Source: Clostridia bacterium (GTDB taxonomy: Bacteria > Bacillota > Clostridia > Lachnospirales > Anaerotignaceae). Taken from it: a stretch of 64,000 nucleotides of DNA. The position numbers and the translations under genes are program-made. The stretch is taken from the NCBI GenBank assembly GCA_022786605.1, contig JALFWW010000017.1, positions 1-64,000 of the forward strand, in the 5' to 3' direction. The notes beneath the pieces were generated by a model. It had not been told where the DNA came from, did not search any database, and saw only the letters and a list, made by a program, of their open reading frames with translations. Shown here piece by piece: positions 7,954 through 17,230 of this stretch. How positions within the stretch are numbered: position 1 is the stretch's first letter; every line of letters begins with the position of its first letter.

Positions 7954-9023
7954 GCAGATTTTTAAGCGCTCGATTTGCGGGACTGGAAGCATATACTCCC
8001 GGGGAACAGCCTCAGGATATGCAGTATGTGAAACTGAATACAAACGAATCTCCTTATCCTCCTTCACCGGAAGTGTTCGCAAGGATAAACGAGGAAGAAA
8101 TTGGAAAATTACAGCTTTATCCAGACCCGGAGGGGAAAGTGCTGCGGCAGAAGTTGGCTGACCTTTATGGGGTCACAATGGAGAATATTTTCCTTTCCAA
8201 TGGCTCTGATGATATTTTGAATTTTGCCTTTATGGCGTTCTGTGATGAAACCCACGGTGCCATGTTCCCGGAGATCAGTTACGGTTTTTATCCTGTCTAT
8301 GCAGACCTCTATGGGGTGCAGGCAAAACAGGTGCCCCTACAGGCGGATTTTACCATCTCTGGGGCAGATTACTGCAAGAATGAGGCAATGGTAGTCATTG
8401 CCAATCCAAACGCTCCTACGGGGCTGGAATTGCCTCAAAATGACATCGAAAAAATCATCCAGTCCAATCCCGATCATGTGGTCATCATTGATGAAGCCTA
8501 TATTGATTTTGGCGGAACAAGCTGTGTGGATTTGATTCACAAATATGATAACTTGCTGGTGGTACAAACCTTTTCCAAGTCCCGCTCCATGGCTGGGGCA
8601 AGACTGGGCTTTGCCATTGCCTCCAAGGGCATCATTGAGGACTTGAATAAGATCAAATACTCCACAAACCCCTATAACATCAACCGCATCACATTGGCGG
8701 CAGGGGAAGCAGCTGTAGACAGCAACGATTATTATATGGAAAACTGCAGGAAAATCGCCGCAACCAGAGAAAGAACCACAAAAGAACTGCGGGAAATTGG
8801 CTTTACGGTGCTGGATTCTGTGGCAAACTTTATTTTCGCTAAATCCGACGCCATCAGCGGTACAGACTTGTATGCGGGTTTGAAGAAAAAAGGCGTATTG
8901 GTGCGATATTTCGGCAAAGAAAAAATCAAAGACTTTGTGCGCATCACCATCGGCACTGACGAACAGATGGATATTTTGCTGGAAAAAACAAAAGAACTGC
9001 TGGCGGAAGGAGGAAAAGCATGA
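7950..9023 (+). CDS. hisC: Histidinol-phosphate aminotransferase
   Basis: HisC is a PLP-dependent fold-type I aminotransferase that converts imidazole acetol phosphate to histidinol phosphate using glutamate. The 357-residue protein carries LNTNESPYPPSP near the N-terminus, NPNAPTG around 152-158 and DEAYIDF near 181. The PLP lysine is K210 in TFSKSRSMAGARLGFA. It overlaps hisD and hisB by 4 bases each (ATGA junctions), with ribosome sites (AGGAGG) inside the preceding gene. Confidence 0.95.
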   Translation: MSRFLSARFAGLEAYTPGEQPQDMQYVKLNTNESPYPPSPEVFARINEEEIGKLQLYPDPEGKVLRQKLADLYGVTMENIFLSNGSDDILNFAFMAFCDETHGAMFPEISYGFYPVYADLYGVQAKQVPLQADFTISGADYCKNEAMVVIANPNAPTGLELPQNDIEKIIQSNPDHVVIIDEAYIDFGGTSCVDLIHKYDNLLVVQTFSKSRSMAGARLGFAIASKGIIEDLNKIKYSTNPYNINRITLAAGEAAVDSNDYYMENCRKIAATRERTTKELREIGFTVLDSVANFIFAKSDAISGTDLYAGLKKKGVLVRYFGKEKIKDFVRITIGTDEQMDILLEKTKELLAEGGKA

Positions 9024-9607
9024 GAAGAAGTGAAATCGAACGGAAAACAGCGGAAACGGACATTTCCCTTGCACTGAATCTGGATGGTACAGGCAAAAGT
9101 AACGTGGATACAGGCTGTGGTTTTCTCAATCATATGCTGACCCTCTTTGCCAGACACGGCCGTTTTGATTTGGACGTGACCTGTCATGGGGATGTGGATG
9201 TGGACGACCACCATTCCGTAGAGGATATTGGCATTTGTCTGGGCATGGCTTTTGCGGAAGCCTTGGGCAATGGCGCAGGCATCCGTCGCTACGGACATAT
9301 CATCCTGCCTATGGATGAAACATTGATTTTGTGTGCCGTAGACCTTTCTGGTCGTGCCCATCTGGAATATGGGCTGGAAATTCCCACAGAAAAAGTGGGT
9401 ACCTTCGATACGGAACTGACAGAGGAATTCCTCATCGCTTTTGTGCGGAAGGCAAACATGACTTTGCATGTGAAACAGCTTTCCGGCAGAAACAGCCATC
9501 ACATCATCGAAGGCACATTCAAAGCCCTTGCCAGAACGCTGGCACAGGCAGTTTCCATTGACGAAAAATATCGGGATGAAATCCCGTCAACAAAAGGGGT
9601 GCTGTAA
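9020..9607 (+). CDS. hisB: Imidazoleglycerol-phosphate dehydratase
   Basis: HisB dehydrates imidazoleglycerol phosphate to imidazole acetol phosphate. At 195 residues it is the monofunctional form without the phosphatase domain found in enterobacteria, so the phosphatase step is supplied by hisK at the end of the operon. The metal-binding motifs are present: GCGFLNHML, DDHHSVEDIGI and SGRNSHHIIEG. It overlaps hisC by 4 bases and hisH by 1 base. Confidence 0.95.
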   Translation: MRRSEIERKTAETDISLALNLDGTGKSNVDTGCGFLNHMLTLFARHGRFDLDVTCHGDVDVDDHHSVEDIGICLGMAFAEALGNGAGIRRYGHIILPMDETLILCAVDLSGRAHLEYGLEIPTEKVGTFDTELTEEFLIAFVRKANMTLHVKQLSGRNSHHIIEGTFKALARTLAQAVSIDEKYRDEIPSTKGVL

Positions 9608-10224
9608 TGGTAGGAATCATTGATTATGGCGTAGGGAATCTCTTTTCCCTGAAAAGCTCATTGGCATATATCGGAGAAGAAGCAGTGGTGACAAATGACG
9701 CCGCTGTATTGCAGAAATGCGATCACATTATCCTGCCGGGGGTTGGCGCTTTCGGGGATGCGGCGGAAAAACTGCAGAAAAGCGGCATGGCGGAAGTGGT
9801 GCTGAAAGAAGCGGCAGCAGGCAAGCCTTTGTTGGGCATTTGTCTGGGGATGCAGCTGCTTTTTGAAAAAAGCTACGAATATGGCGAATATGCAGGTCTG
9901 GGGCTCATTCCCGGCGTGGTACGACCCATTGCGCCTATGATTGGTGAAGGGCTGAAAGTGCCTCACATCGGCTGGAATGGACTGCATTTCCCCAAAGAGA
10001 AAGAAAAATCCCCTATTTTTGCGGACTTGGCAGAAAATGACTGTGTGTACTTCGTACATTCCTTTGCGGCGGTTGACTGCGCGGATTTCGTGACTGCAAC
10101 GGCAGAATATGGCGCAGAACTGACAGCGGCAGTGGCAAGAGACAATGTATATGGCTGTCAGTTCCATCCGGAAAAAAGCGGAGAAGTGGGACTGAAGATA
10201 CTGAAAGCATTTTGTAACCTGTGA
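9607..10224 (+). CDS. hisH: Imidazole glycerol phosphate synthase, glutaminase subunit
   Basis: HisH is a class I glutamine amidotransferase that passes ammonia to HisF. The 205-residue protein contains the nucleophile elbow GICLGMQLL (C79), the oxyanion segment LPGVGAF and the His-Glu pair in QFHPEKSGEVGL near the C-terminus. Its start codon overlaps the hisB stop by one base. The next gene, hisA, begins 14 bases after its stop. Confidence 0.95.
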   Translation: MVGIIDYGVGNLFSLKSSLAYIGEEAVVTNDAAVLQKCDHIILPGVGAFGDAAEKLQKSGMAEVVLKEAAAGKPLLGICLGMQLLFEKSYEYGEYAGLGLIPGVVRPIAPMIGEGLKVPHIGWNGLHFPKEKEKSPIFADLAENDCVYFVHSFAAVDCADFVTATAEYGAELTAAVARDNVYGCQFHPEKSGEVGLKILKAFCNL

Positions 10225-10238
10225 GAGGAGGAAGGCAC

Positions 10239-10964
10239 ATGTTTATTTTTCCTGCCATTGATCTGATTGAAGGCTGTGCGGTGCGGCTGGTTCGTGGGGA
10301 CTATGCCAAGAAAACCGTTTACAGCGATAATCCTGCGGCAGTGGCACGGTCCTTTGCCAAAGCAGGTGCCAAATATTTACATCTGGTGGATTTGGAAGGT
10401 GCAAAAGACGGTACAACACCCAATCTGGAAACCATTCGTGATATTGTGGCAAAAAGCGGATTGAAAACAGAAGTGGGGGGCGGTATCCGCTCCGAAGAAA
10501 CCATTCAGAAATATTTGGATGCTGGCGTATATCGTGTGATTTTGGGAACAGCGGCTATCACACAGCCGGATTTTCTGGAAAATATGGTGGCAAAGTACGG
10601 CGAAAAAATTGCCGTTGGTGTTGATATTAAAGATGGTATGGTGGCTATCAAAGGCTGGACAGAAGTTTCTGCTTTGACCTGTGACGCATTTTGCGAGAAG
10701 CTGGAAAAGATGGGCGTGAAAACCATCATTTGCACAGACATTTCTAAGGATGGACTTCTTTCCGGCACCAATCTGGAACTGTACCGCCATTTAGGCGAAA
10801 CCTACCACATGGATATTGTGGCGTCTGGTGGCGTTTCTTCTTTGGAGGATGTAGCGGCTCTGGAAAAAATGGGGCTGTATGGGGCCATTTTGGGAAAAGC
10901 CCTGTATACAGGGCATATTGATTTGGCAGAAGCCGTAAAACTGGCAAAGGGGGAAGGCAAATGA
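10239..10964 (+). CDS. hisA: ProFAR isomerase HisA
   Basis: HisA is a beta/alpha barrel Amadori isomerase that converts ProFAR to PRFAR. The 241-residue protein begins MFIFPAIDLIEGCAVRL, with the first catalytic Asp in PAIDL. A second half-barrel repeat carries VEVGGGIRS and TDISKDGLLSG, where the second catalytic Asp lies in TDISKDG. I chose the ATG at 10239 with GAGGAGG about 7 bases upstream. An in-frame GTG at 10221 would start before that ribosome site. Confidence 0.94.
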   Translation: MFIFPAIDLIEGCAVRLVRGDYAKKTVYSDNPAAVARSFAKAGAKYLHLVDLEGAKDGTTPNLETIRDIVAKSGLKTEVGGGIRSEETIQKYLDAGVYRVILGTAAITQPDFLENMVAKYGEKIAVGVDIKDGMVAIKGWTEVSALTCDAFCEKLEKMGVKTIICTDISKDGLLSGTNLELYRHLGETYHMDIVASGGVSSLEDVAALEKMGLYGAILGKALYTGHIDLAEAVKLAKGEGK

Positions 10965-11719
10965 TTACAAAACGCATCATTCCCTGTCTGGATGTGAAAG
11001 ACGGACGGGTGGTAAAAGGCGTCAATTTTCAAGGGCTGAATGACGTTTCTTCTCCCATTGAGCTGGGGAAATATTACAGCGACAACGGTGCCGATGAACT
11101 GGTGTTTTATGACATCACAGCGTCAGCGGAAGGACGTGCCCTTTTTACGGATATCCTGAAAAAGGTGGCGGAAACCATTTTCATCCCCCTCACCGTTGGG
11201 GGCGGCATCAATACGCTGGAGGATTTTGACCGTGTGCTGAAATGTGGTGCTGATAAAGTCAGTGTCAATTCTGGCGCTATCAAAAATCCCGATTTGATTG
11301 CGCAGGCTGCCCAGAAATATGGTGACCAATGCGTTGTTCTTTCTGTGGATGTGAAACGGGTAGACGGCAAGTTTACGGTCTTTGCAAAAGGCGGACGGGA
11401 AAACACCGGCATGGATGCTATCGAATGGATTAAAAAATGCGTGGCGCTGGGCGCTGGGGAAGTGGTCGTCAACAGCATTGACACCGACGGCGTGAAACAG
11501 GGCTTTGACCTGGAAATGCTGGAAGCAGTTTGTGATGCCGTTTCCGTGCCTGTCATCGCTTCTGGCGGCGCAGGGTCTATGGAGGACTTTGTGACACTGT
11601 TCAAAGAACTGCCCAAAGTGGATGCAGGTCTGGCAGCTTCTATTTTCCATTTTGGCGAAGTGAACATCAAGGAATTGAAAGAACGTCTGGCGAAAGAAAA
11701 TATTCCCATGCGGTTATAA
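10961..11719 (+). CDS. hisF: Imidazole glycerol phosphate synthase, cyclase subunit
   Basis: HisF closes the imidazole ring using ammonia from HisH, releasing AICAR to purine synthesis. The 252-residue barrel shows IPCLDVKDGRVVKGVNF (catalytic Asp at position 11), DITASAEGR, TVGGGI and STDGVK-type sequence in NSIDTDGVKQGFDLEML (second catalytic Asp). It overlaps hisA by 4 bases. It is separated from hisH only by hisA, the common order H-A-F. Confidence 0.95.
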   Translation: MITKRIIPCLDVKDGRVVKGVNFQGLNDVSSPIELGKYYSDNGADELVFYDITASAEGRALFTDILKKVAETIFIPLTVGGGINTLEDFDRVLKCGADKVSVNSGAIKNPDLIAQAAQKYGDQCVVLSVDVKRVDGKFTVFAKGGRENTGMDAIEWIKKCVALGAGEVVVNSIDTDGVKQGFDLEMLEAVCDAVSVPVIASGGAGSMEDFVTLFKELPKVDAGLAASIFHFGEVNIKELKERLAKENIPMRL

Positions 11720-11734
11720 AAGGAGATTAGACGT

Positions 11735-12385
11735 ATGTTTGATATAAATACATTGAAGTTTGACGAAAAAGGGCTGATTCCTGCCGTTGTGGTGGATGCC
11801 CTCAGCAAAAAAGTCCTGACAGTGGCTTACATGAATCGGGAAAGTCTGGAAATCAGCATGAAAGAAGGCAAAACCTGCTTCTGGTCTCGTTCCCGTCAGG
11901 AATTGTGGCGGAAAGGGGAAACATCCGGTAATTTCCAGCACATTGTCAGCATCACTGCCGACTGTGACAGAGATGCTCTGACAGTGGAAGTGCTGAAAGA
12001 CGGTCCTGCCTGCCATTTGGGTACAGAGTCTTGTTTCAATGAAACTGTGTACCAGAGCGAGGAAAACCATGGTTTTTCCATTGATGGGCTTATGGAACTG
12101 TTGGAAGGCAGAAAAGCAGACAAGCCCGAGGGTTCCTACACCACATATCTTTTTGAAAAAGGTCTGGATAAGATTTTGAAAAAAGTAGGGGAAGAATCCA
12201 CAGAAGTTATCATTGCCGCAAAAGCAGAGGACAAAAAAGAAACCATTTACGAAATTGCGGATCTGGCGTATCATGTATTGGTACTGATGGTAGAAGCGGG
12301 GATTTCTCTGGAAGATGTGCGGAAAGAACTGGCTTCCCGTCATATCATCGACCACAAAGTGAAACAGGAGAAGATGACAAAATGA
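11735..12385 (+). CDS. hisIE: Bifunctional phosphoribosyl-AMP cyclohydrolase / phosphoribosyl-ATP pyrophosphatase
   Basis: This fusion carries out steps 2 and 3. The HisI half (about residues 1-110) has [18 protein letters not shown] and the metal-binding [11 protein letters not shown]. The HisE half (about 118-216) is a MazG-like helical domain with the sequence [17 protein letters not shown], whose acidic residues bind Mg. The 216-residue length is normal for the fused form. The ribosome site is AAAGGAG, and the gene overlaps hisK by 4 bases. Confidence 0.95.
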   Translation: MFDINTLKFDEKGLIPAVVVDALSKKVLTVAYMNRESLEISMKEGKTCFWSRSRQELWRKGETSGNFQHIVSITADCDRDALTVEVLKDGPACHLGTESCFNETVYQSEENHGFSIDGLMELLEGRKADKPEGSYTTYLFEKGLDKILKKVGEESTEVIIAAKAEDKKETIYEIADLAYHVLVLMVEAGISLEDVRKELASRHIIDHKVKQEKMTK

Positions 12386-13200
12386 TACCAAAAGCCAATT
12401 ATCATACCCATACAAAATATTGTGACGGCAAAAACACCGCGTCAGAAATGGCAAAAGCTGCTTTTGACAAAGGCTTTACCCATCTGGGGTTTTCCGGTCA
12501 TGGCTATACGGCTTATGATGAAAGTTACTGTATGTCTAAGGAAAACACCCAGAAGTATTTTGCGGATATTGCGGCAGAAAAAATCAGATACGCCGGAAAA
12601 ATGGAGATTTACACCGGTGTGGAGCAGGACTTTTTTTCCACAGAGTCCACAGAAATGTTTGATTATGTCATCGGTTCCACACACTGTATCTACAAAGATG
12701 GATTGTACCATTGTGTAGACGAAGCTGAGGAGAAAACAAACGCCATTGTACGGGAGTTTTTTGGTGGGGACTTCCTGAAATACGCTGCTTTATACTTTGA
12801 AACAGAGGCGCAAGTGGTGGCGAAAACAAAACCGGACATCATCGGGCATTTTGACTTGATTTCCAAGTTCAACGAAGGAAACAAATATTTTGATATGGAC
12901 GAAAAAGCCTATCGTTTTCTGGCATTGGAATCCATGGAGGAATTGCTGCGGACAGGGGTTCCTTTTGAAATCAACACAGGAGCTATGTATCGTGGACTCA
13001 GAACAGAACCCTATCCCTCTTATGGACTGCTGAAAGAATTGCAGAAACGAGGCGGAGAGATCGTTCTTTCCAGCGACAGCCACGACTGCGATTCCATTGG
13101 TTTTGCCTTTGGGGAAGTGGCACAGGCTTGTCGGGAATTTGGTTTCCGTTATACAAAAATCTGGACGCCGGAAGGCATGAAGGAAATTCCTTTAGACTAA
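12382..13200 (+). CDS. hisK: Histidinol-phosphatase, PHP family (HisK/HisJ type)
   Basis: This protein removes phosphate from histidinol phosphate, the step missing from the monofunctional HisB. The 272-residue PHP-domain protein has the metal ligands in [30 protein letters not shown] and [10 protein letters not shown]. As the last gene of the operon, with a 4-base overlap to hisIE, it completes the pathway. A second, shorter PHP protein is encoded at 54433-55149. The position here makes the histidinol-phosphatase assignment strong. Confidence 0.9.
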   Translation: MIPKANYHTHTKYCDGKNTASEMAKAAFDKGFTHLGFSGHGYTAYDESYCMSKENTQKYFADIAAEKIRYAGKMEIYTGVEQDFFSTESTEMFDYVIGSTHCIYKDGLYHCVDEAEEKTNAIVREFFGGDFLKYAALYFETEAQVVAKTKPDIIGHFDLISKFNEGNKYFDMDEKAYRFLALESMEELLRTGVPFEINTGAMYRGLRTEPYPSYGLLKELQKRGGEIVLSSDSHDCDSIGFAFGEVAQACREFGFRYTKIWTPEGMKEIPLD

Positions 13201-13208
13201 TATAATAG

Positions 13209-13252
13209 AAAAAGCACAAAATTTCTTTGTAGAGATTTTGTGCTTTTTTTGT
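13209..13252 (+). terminator. Terminator of the histidine operon
   Basis: A perfect 13-bp stem (13210-13222 with 13235-13247) has a T run on the plus side and an A run on the other. It can end the his operon and also the convergent nrdDG transcript. Confidence 0.9.
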
Positions 13253-13284
13253 TTTTATATGAATTTTATGGTGAGTTGACTTGT

Positions 13285-13779
13285 TTAGTCCCAAAGGACG
13301 ATTTCGCCAGTTTCCAGTGATTTTTTTACGTCGATGGTACGCTGGTTCTTGCTGCCTTTGAACCGCAGTTCCAAAGAACGCTGATCCATGAGAAAAGGTC
13401 CATCCACCAGAACATCGGTGTTTTGAAGGAGTGCCATTCGTTCTGGATCATTTTCTTCCAGAAGGGCTTCCCATGTGTAGCCTGTGTAAGTCCAGACGTT
13501 CAGTCCCAGAGCGTGAGCGCTTTCTGCCAGTGCAGTACAGGGAGCAGGCTGTTCCATGGGATCGCCGCCGGAAAGGGTGATACCGTCCAGCAGGGGATTT
13601 TCTGCCGCTACGTTCAAAATATCTTCTGTATCAGACCAGAAACCGCCTTCCGGGTCATGGGTCTGGGGATTGTGACAGCCCTTGCAGTTGTGGTGGCAGC
13701 CTTGTGTGAATACCGTTAAGCGAAAGCCTGCGCCGTCAACGATGGAATCGTTGACAACGCCGCTGATTTTGATTCTCAT
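13285..13779 (-). CDS. nrdG: Anaerobic ribonucleotide reductase activating protein
   Basis: NrdG is a radical SAM enzyme that places the glycyl radical on NrdD under anaerobic conditions. The 164-residue protein has the iron-sulfur cysteine cluster in QGCHHNCKGCHN (the NrdG-type pattern) and the SAM-binding GG motif in GITLSGGDPMEQ. It lies one base downstream of nrdD in the same operon, with its ribosome site inside the nrdD end. Confidence 0.95.
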   Translation of the reverse strand: MRIKISGVVNDSIVDGAGFRLTVFTQGCHHNCKGCHNPQTHDPEGGFWSDTEDILNVAAENPLLDGITLSGGDPMEQPAPCTALAESAHALGLNVWTYTGYTWEALLEENDPERMALLQNTDVLVDGPFLMDQRSLELRFKGSKNQRTIDVKKSLETGEIVLWD

Positions 13780-13780
13780 A

Positions 13781-16129
13781 TCAATCTTCCTTTGGTGTCA
13801 GTTTTACTTCTGTCACAACGGAGTGTTTCACTCTGTCGCGTACTTCCGCACGTTTTGCGTTATTGAAACGATCCAGTGTACCTACCAGATAACCGGTGAT
13901 ACGACGGATTCTCTGGAAGCCTACTTCGCCTTCATCTTCTTTTCTGCCGCATTTGGGGCAAGTATCGCCGATGATGCCGTTGTAGCCACAGATAGGGTCG
14001 CGGTCAACGGGATGGTTGATGGAGCCATAACCAATGCCCTGAGCCTTCATGTAGCGGATGATCTTTTCAAAAGCATCCAGGTTTGTGGACGGATCGCCGT
14101 CAAGTTCCACATAAGTGATATGACCTGCGTTTGTCAGTGCGTGATAAGGTGCTTCCAGCTGAATTTTCTTATAAGCACTGATAGGGTAGTATACAGGAAT
14201 GTGGAAACTGTTTGTATAGTATTCCCGATCGGTAACGCCTTCGATGGAACCGAAACGCTTCCGGTCGATTTCTACAAATCTGCCGGACAGACCTTCCGCA
14301 GGTGTTGCCAGCAGGGTAAAGTTCAGTTTTGTTTTCTGGGACAGTGCGTCCAGACGGTTGCGCATGTGACTGATGATATCCAGACCTAAGTTCTGTGCCA
14401 CTTCGCTTTCGCCGTGGTGTACGCCAATGAGGGCTTTCAGCGCTTCTGCCAGACCGATGAAGCCAACGGAAAGGGTACCGTTTTTCAGCACTTCACGTAC
14501 TTCGTCGTTGCAGCCCAGTTTATCGCTGTCAATCCAGATACCTTCGCCCATGAGGAAAGGATAGTTGTGTACTTTTTTCTTTGCCTGGATTTCAAAACGT
14601 TCCAGCAGCTGTTCCACAACCAGATCCATTTTATGATCCAGTTCGTTGAAGAACCAGTCAATGTTCTTGTTTGCCATGATGGCGATTCTGGGCAGATTGA
14701 TGCTGGTGAAGCTCAGATTGCCTCTGCCCGGAGTGATTTCTTTTTCAGGATCATGGACATTTGCCATAACACGAGTACGGCAGCCCATGTAAGCGATTTC
14801 TGTTTCGGGATGACCTTCTTTGTAGTATTTCAGGTTGAAAGGCGCGTCCTGGAAAGAGAAGTTGGGGAACAGACGCTTTGCGCTGACACGGCATGCCAGT
14901 TTGAACAGGTCGTAGTTGGGTTCGCCGGGATTGAAGTTGACGCCTTCTTTCACACGGAAAATCTGAATAGGGAAGATGGCTGTTTCCCCATCACCCAAGC
15001 CAGCTTCTGTTACCAGCAGCATGTTTTTCATGACCATTCTGGCTTCTGTGGAAGTATCCATACCATAGTTGATGGAGGAGAAGGGGGTCTGTGCGCCGGC
15101 ACGGCTGTGCATGGTGTTCAGGTTGTGCAGCAGTGCTTCCATTGCCTGATATGTTTCTTTGTCTGTTTCTTCTGTGGATTTTTTTACTGTGAAAGCATGG
15201 GCTTTCTGATAAATTTCTGCAGGGATGCCGATTTCTTCTGCCAGTTTGGCTTCTTCAGCATCATATGTTTCGTTTTTGTCCAGTGTAGGTACCAGACCCA
15301 TGTCTTCCAGTTTGACAAAAGCATCTTTCATGGCTTTTGCGTGTTCTTCGCAGTCCATAACTTCAATCAGGGAAGTCAGATTGGAACGATAGCGTTTTTT
15401 GTATGTCTTTGCAACGCCGGGAGCCATGCTGTAGTCGAAGTTGGGTACAGACTGACCGCCGTGCTGATCGTTCTGGTTGGACTGAATGGCGATACATGCC
15501 AAAGAAGCATAGCTTGCAATGCTGTTGGGTTCTCTCAGTACGCCGTGACCTGTGGAAAAACCGTTTTCAAAAAGTTTCAGCAGGTCGATCTGACAACATG
15601 TTGTGGTCAGTGTATAGAAATCCAAGTCATGAATATGAATATCCCCGTTGCGGTGTGCTTCAGAGTGTTTGGGGTTCAGCACATAAGATTCATAGAAATG
15701 TTTCGCGCCTTCAGAGCCGTATTTCAGCATAGAACCCATGGCTGTATTGCCGTCGATATTAGCATTTTCACGCTTGATATCGCTGTCTGTTGCGTCTTTG
15801 TATGTGATGTCCTCAAAAGTTTTCATGAGACGGTCGTTCATGTTACGGATACGGGTACGTTCCGCGCGGTACAAGATATAGGCTTTTGCTGTCTGCACAA
15901 AGCCATGGTCAATGAGTACCCGTTCCACTCTGTCCTGAATCTGTTCTACAGAAGGGGAATCCATATTTTCTTTTTCAAAATAATCAGATACTTCCTGTGC
16001 CATTTCCAGACAGGTCGCATAGCTTTTCGCGCCGCTGGTTGCCTGAAAGGCTTTTTCGATGGCATTGGCGATTTTGTTGATGTCAAAAAATGCCACACGT
16101 CCATCTCGTTTTGTAATCGTTGTAATCAT
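13781..16129 (-). CDS. nrdD: Anaerobic ribonucleoside-triphosphate reductase (class III)
   Basis: NrdD reduces ribonucleoside triphosphates to deoxyribonucleotides with formate, using an oxygen-sensitive glycyl radical. The 782-residue protein begins with an ATP-cone domain (about residues 1-90, TKRDGRVAFFDINKIANAI), which provides allosteric control. The catalytic 10-stranded barrel follows. Near the C-terminus are the zinc-binding CGYNG...CPKCGRK cysteines and the radical glycine in RRITGYLVGTLDRF. The start ATG follows AGAGGG. Control by NrdR is likely, through two boxes overlapping the promoter. Confidence 0.95.
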   Translation of the reverse strand: MITTITKRDGRVAFFDINKIANAIEKAFQATSGAKSYATCLEMAQEVSDYFEKENMDSPSVEQIQDRVERVLIDHGFVQTAKAYILYRAERTRIRNMNDRLMKTFEDITYKDATDSDIKRENANIDGNTAMGSMLKYGSEGAKHFYESYVLNPKHSEAHRNGDIHIHDLDFYTLTTTCCQIDLLKLFENGFSTGHGVLREPNSIASYASLACIAIQSNQNDQHGGQSVPNFDYSMAPGVAKTYKKRYRSNLTSLIEVMDCEEHAKAMKDAFVKLEDMGLVPTLDKNETYDAEEAKLAEEIGIPAEIYQKAHAFTVKKSTEETDKETYQAMEALLHNLNTMHSRAGAQTPFSSINYGMDTSTEARMVMKNMLLVTEAGLGDGETAIFPIQIFRVKEGVNFNPGEPNYDLFKLACRVSAKRLFPNFSFQDAPFNLKYYKEGHPETEIAYMGCRTRVMANVHDPEKEITPGRGNLSFTSINLPRIAIMANKNIDWFFNELDHKMDLVVEQLLERFEIQAKKKVHNYPFLMGEGIWIDSDKLGCNDEVREVLKNGTLSVGFIGLAEALKALIGVHHGESEVAQNLGLDIISHMRNRLDALSQKTKLNFTLLATPAEGLSGRFVEIDRKRFGSIEGVTDREYYTNSFHIPVYYPISAYKKIQLEAPYHALTNAGHITYVELDGDPSTNLDAFEKIIRYMKAQGIGYGSINHPVDRDPICGYNGIIGDTCPKCGRKEDEGEVGFQRIRRITGYLVGTLDRFNNAKRAEVRDRVKHSVVTEVKLTPKED

Positions 16130-16231
16130 GTCAATCCCTCTTTCTGCCTCATTTCACCTGATCGGTTGCAATTTCTTCATCCGCACAGAGCACCATGACG
16201 GAAAACATGGGCTTTTCGATTCTAAAGAAAT

Positions 16232-16300
16232 ATACAATATATTGATTTTTGTGCGGTGATATCGTGCATATATTGTATTACGATTTCCTTGGAGCGTCAA
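16232..16300 (-). promoter_or_regulatory. nrdDG promoter with tandem NrdR boxes
   Basis: Read on the minus strand, TTGACG (16295-16300) and TACAAT (16272-16277) are separated by 17 bases. Two 16-base sites resembling the NrdR box (acaCwAtATatwGtgt) start at 16232 and 16263, exactly 31 bases apart, the usual three-turn spacing. The box nearer the -35 covers the -10 element; the other is downstream in the leader. The nrdR gene lies about 450 bases away. Confidence 0.75.
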
Positions 16301-16389
16301 GGGGCAAAAGTCACACTTTTGTAATTTTGTGCAAGTATTTTTGTAAGCAAGGCATAGAGTAAAATAAGACCAAAAAGGAGGAAATTCGG

Positions 16390-16653
16390 ATGGAAAAATT
16401 CTCCGATCTGCAGGAAAAAGAAGTTATCAACATTTGTGATGGCAGGCGGCTGGGCTTTGTGGGGGATTTGGAACTTGATCTGCCTTCTGGAAAGATACGT
16501 ACGTTGATCATTCCCATGGAAGGCTGTAGGTGGAACCCCTTTGGCAGGGGCAGAGCCTATTATATCCCGTGGCGGTGCATCCGTCGTATCGGGGACGACA
16601 TCATACTGGTGGAAGTGGATGCGGACAGTATGGAACGGGATGAGACCCCCTAG
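16390..16653 (+). CDS. YlmC/YmxH family sporulation protein (PRC-barrel fold)
   Basis: This 87-residue protein matches the small YlmC/YmxH family conserved in spore-forming Firmicutes. Features visible are FSDLQEKEVINICDGRRLG at the start, LDLPSGKIRTLIIP in the middle and YYIPWRCIRRIGDDIILV at the end, the pattern of a PRC-barrel beta domain. The molecular role is not well defined; family members are linked to sporulation. The ribosome site is AAAGGAGG. It is divergent from nrdD and lies 91 bases ahead of nrdR. Confidence 0.85.
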   Translation: MEKFSDLQEKEVINICDGRRLGFVGDLELDLPSGKIRTLIIPMEGCRWNPFGRGRAYYIPWRCIRRIGDDIILVEVDADSMERDETP

Positions 16654-16674
16654 GACGGAAACTGCCCTTTGTGC

Positions 16675-16703
16675 TTGACCTAGGGGCAGTTCTGCTTTAT
16701 ACT
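16675..16703 (+). promoter_or_regulatory. Promoter of nrdR
   Basis: TTGACC (16675-16680), a 17-base spacer and TATACT (16698-16703) lie 42 bases before the nrdR start. An 8-bp inverted repeat (16660-16667 with 16684-16691) overlaps it and could act as a weak terminator of ylmC. Confidence 0.65.
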
Positions 16704-16744
16704 AAAAATCAGAGAATTTGAGAAACACAGGAGGAGGATTGGGC

Positions 16745-17212
16745 ATGAAATGTCCTTTTTGTAATTTTGCGGATACGAAGGTAATTGATTCCCGGGCGCA
16801 GGATGAAAATTCCGTCATTCGCCGCCGCAGAGTCTGCGAAAAATGCGGCAAGCGTTTTACCACATATGAAAGGGTGGATATGATTCCCATCACTGTCATC
16901 AAGCGTGATGGCACAAGAGAAATTTTTGATAAGGCGAAACTTCAAAACGGGATCATGAAATCCTGCAATAAACGCCCTGTTACTGCTCAGCAGATTCAGA
17001 AACTGGTGGATGATATCGAAAACACATTGGCTGGCAGTGGCGAAAGAGAAGTGGAAAGCAAACAGCTGGGCAATATGGTCATTGAACGGCTGAAAGACTT
17101 GGACGAAGTGGCTTATGTACGTTTTGCGTCCGTATACCGTCAGTTTAAGGACATCAACAGTTTCATTGACGAACTGGAAAAAATGCTCCATGAAAAGAAC
17201 GGCAATTCCTGA
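16745..17212 (+). CDS. nrdR: Transcriptional repressor NrdR
   Basis: NrdR represses ribonucleotide reductase genes when bound dATP is high. The 155-residue protein has an N-terminal zinc ribbon, CPFC (residues 3-6) and CEKCGKRFTTYER (about 31-43), followed by an ATP-cone domain (about 48-138, VIKRDGTREIFDKAKL). I chose the ATG at 16745, behind GAGGAGG; an upstream in-frame ATG at 16718 lacks this spacing. Its likely target here is nrdDG, whose promoter carries two NrdR boxes. Confidence 0.95.
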   Translation: MKCPFCNFADTKVIDSRAQDENSVIRRRRVCEKCGKRFTTYERVDMIPITVIKRDGTREIFDKAKLQNGIMKSCNKRPVTAQQIQKLVDDIENTLAGSGEREVESKQLGNMVIERLKDLDEVAYVRFASVYRQFKDINSFIDELEKMLHEKNGNS

Positions 17213-17230
17213 GAAAAGAGGCGGCACAAT

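Noticed and set aside
14414..16198. A 594-codon plus-strand open frame opposite nrdD
   Set aside because: It is antisense to a motif-complete nrdD and has the Cys/Phe-rich composition expected of a shadow frame.
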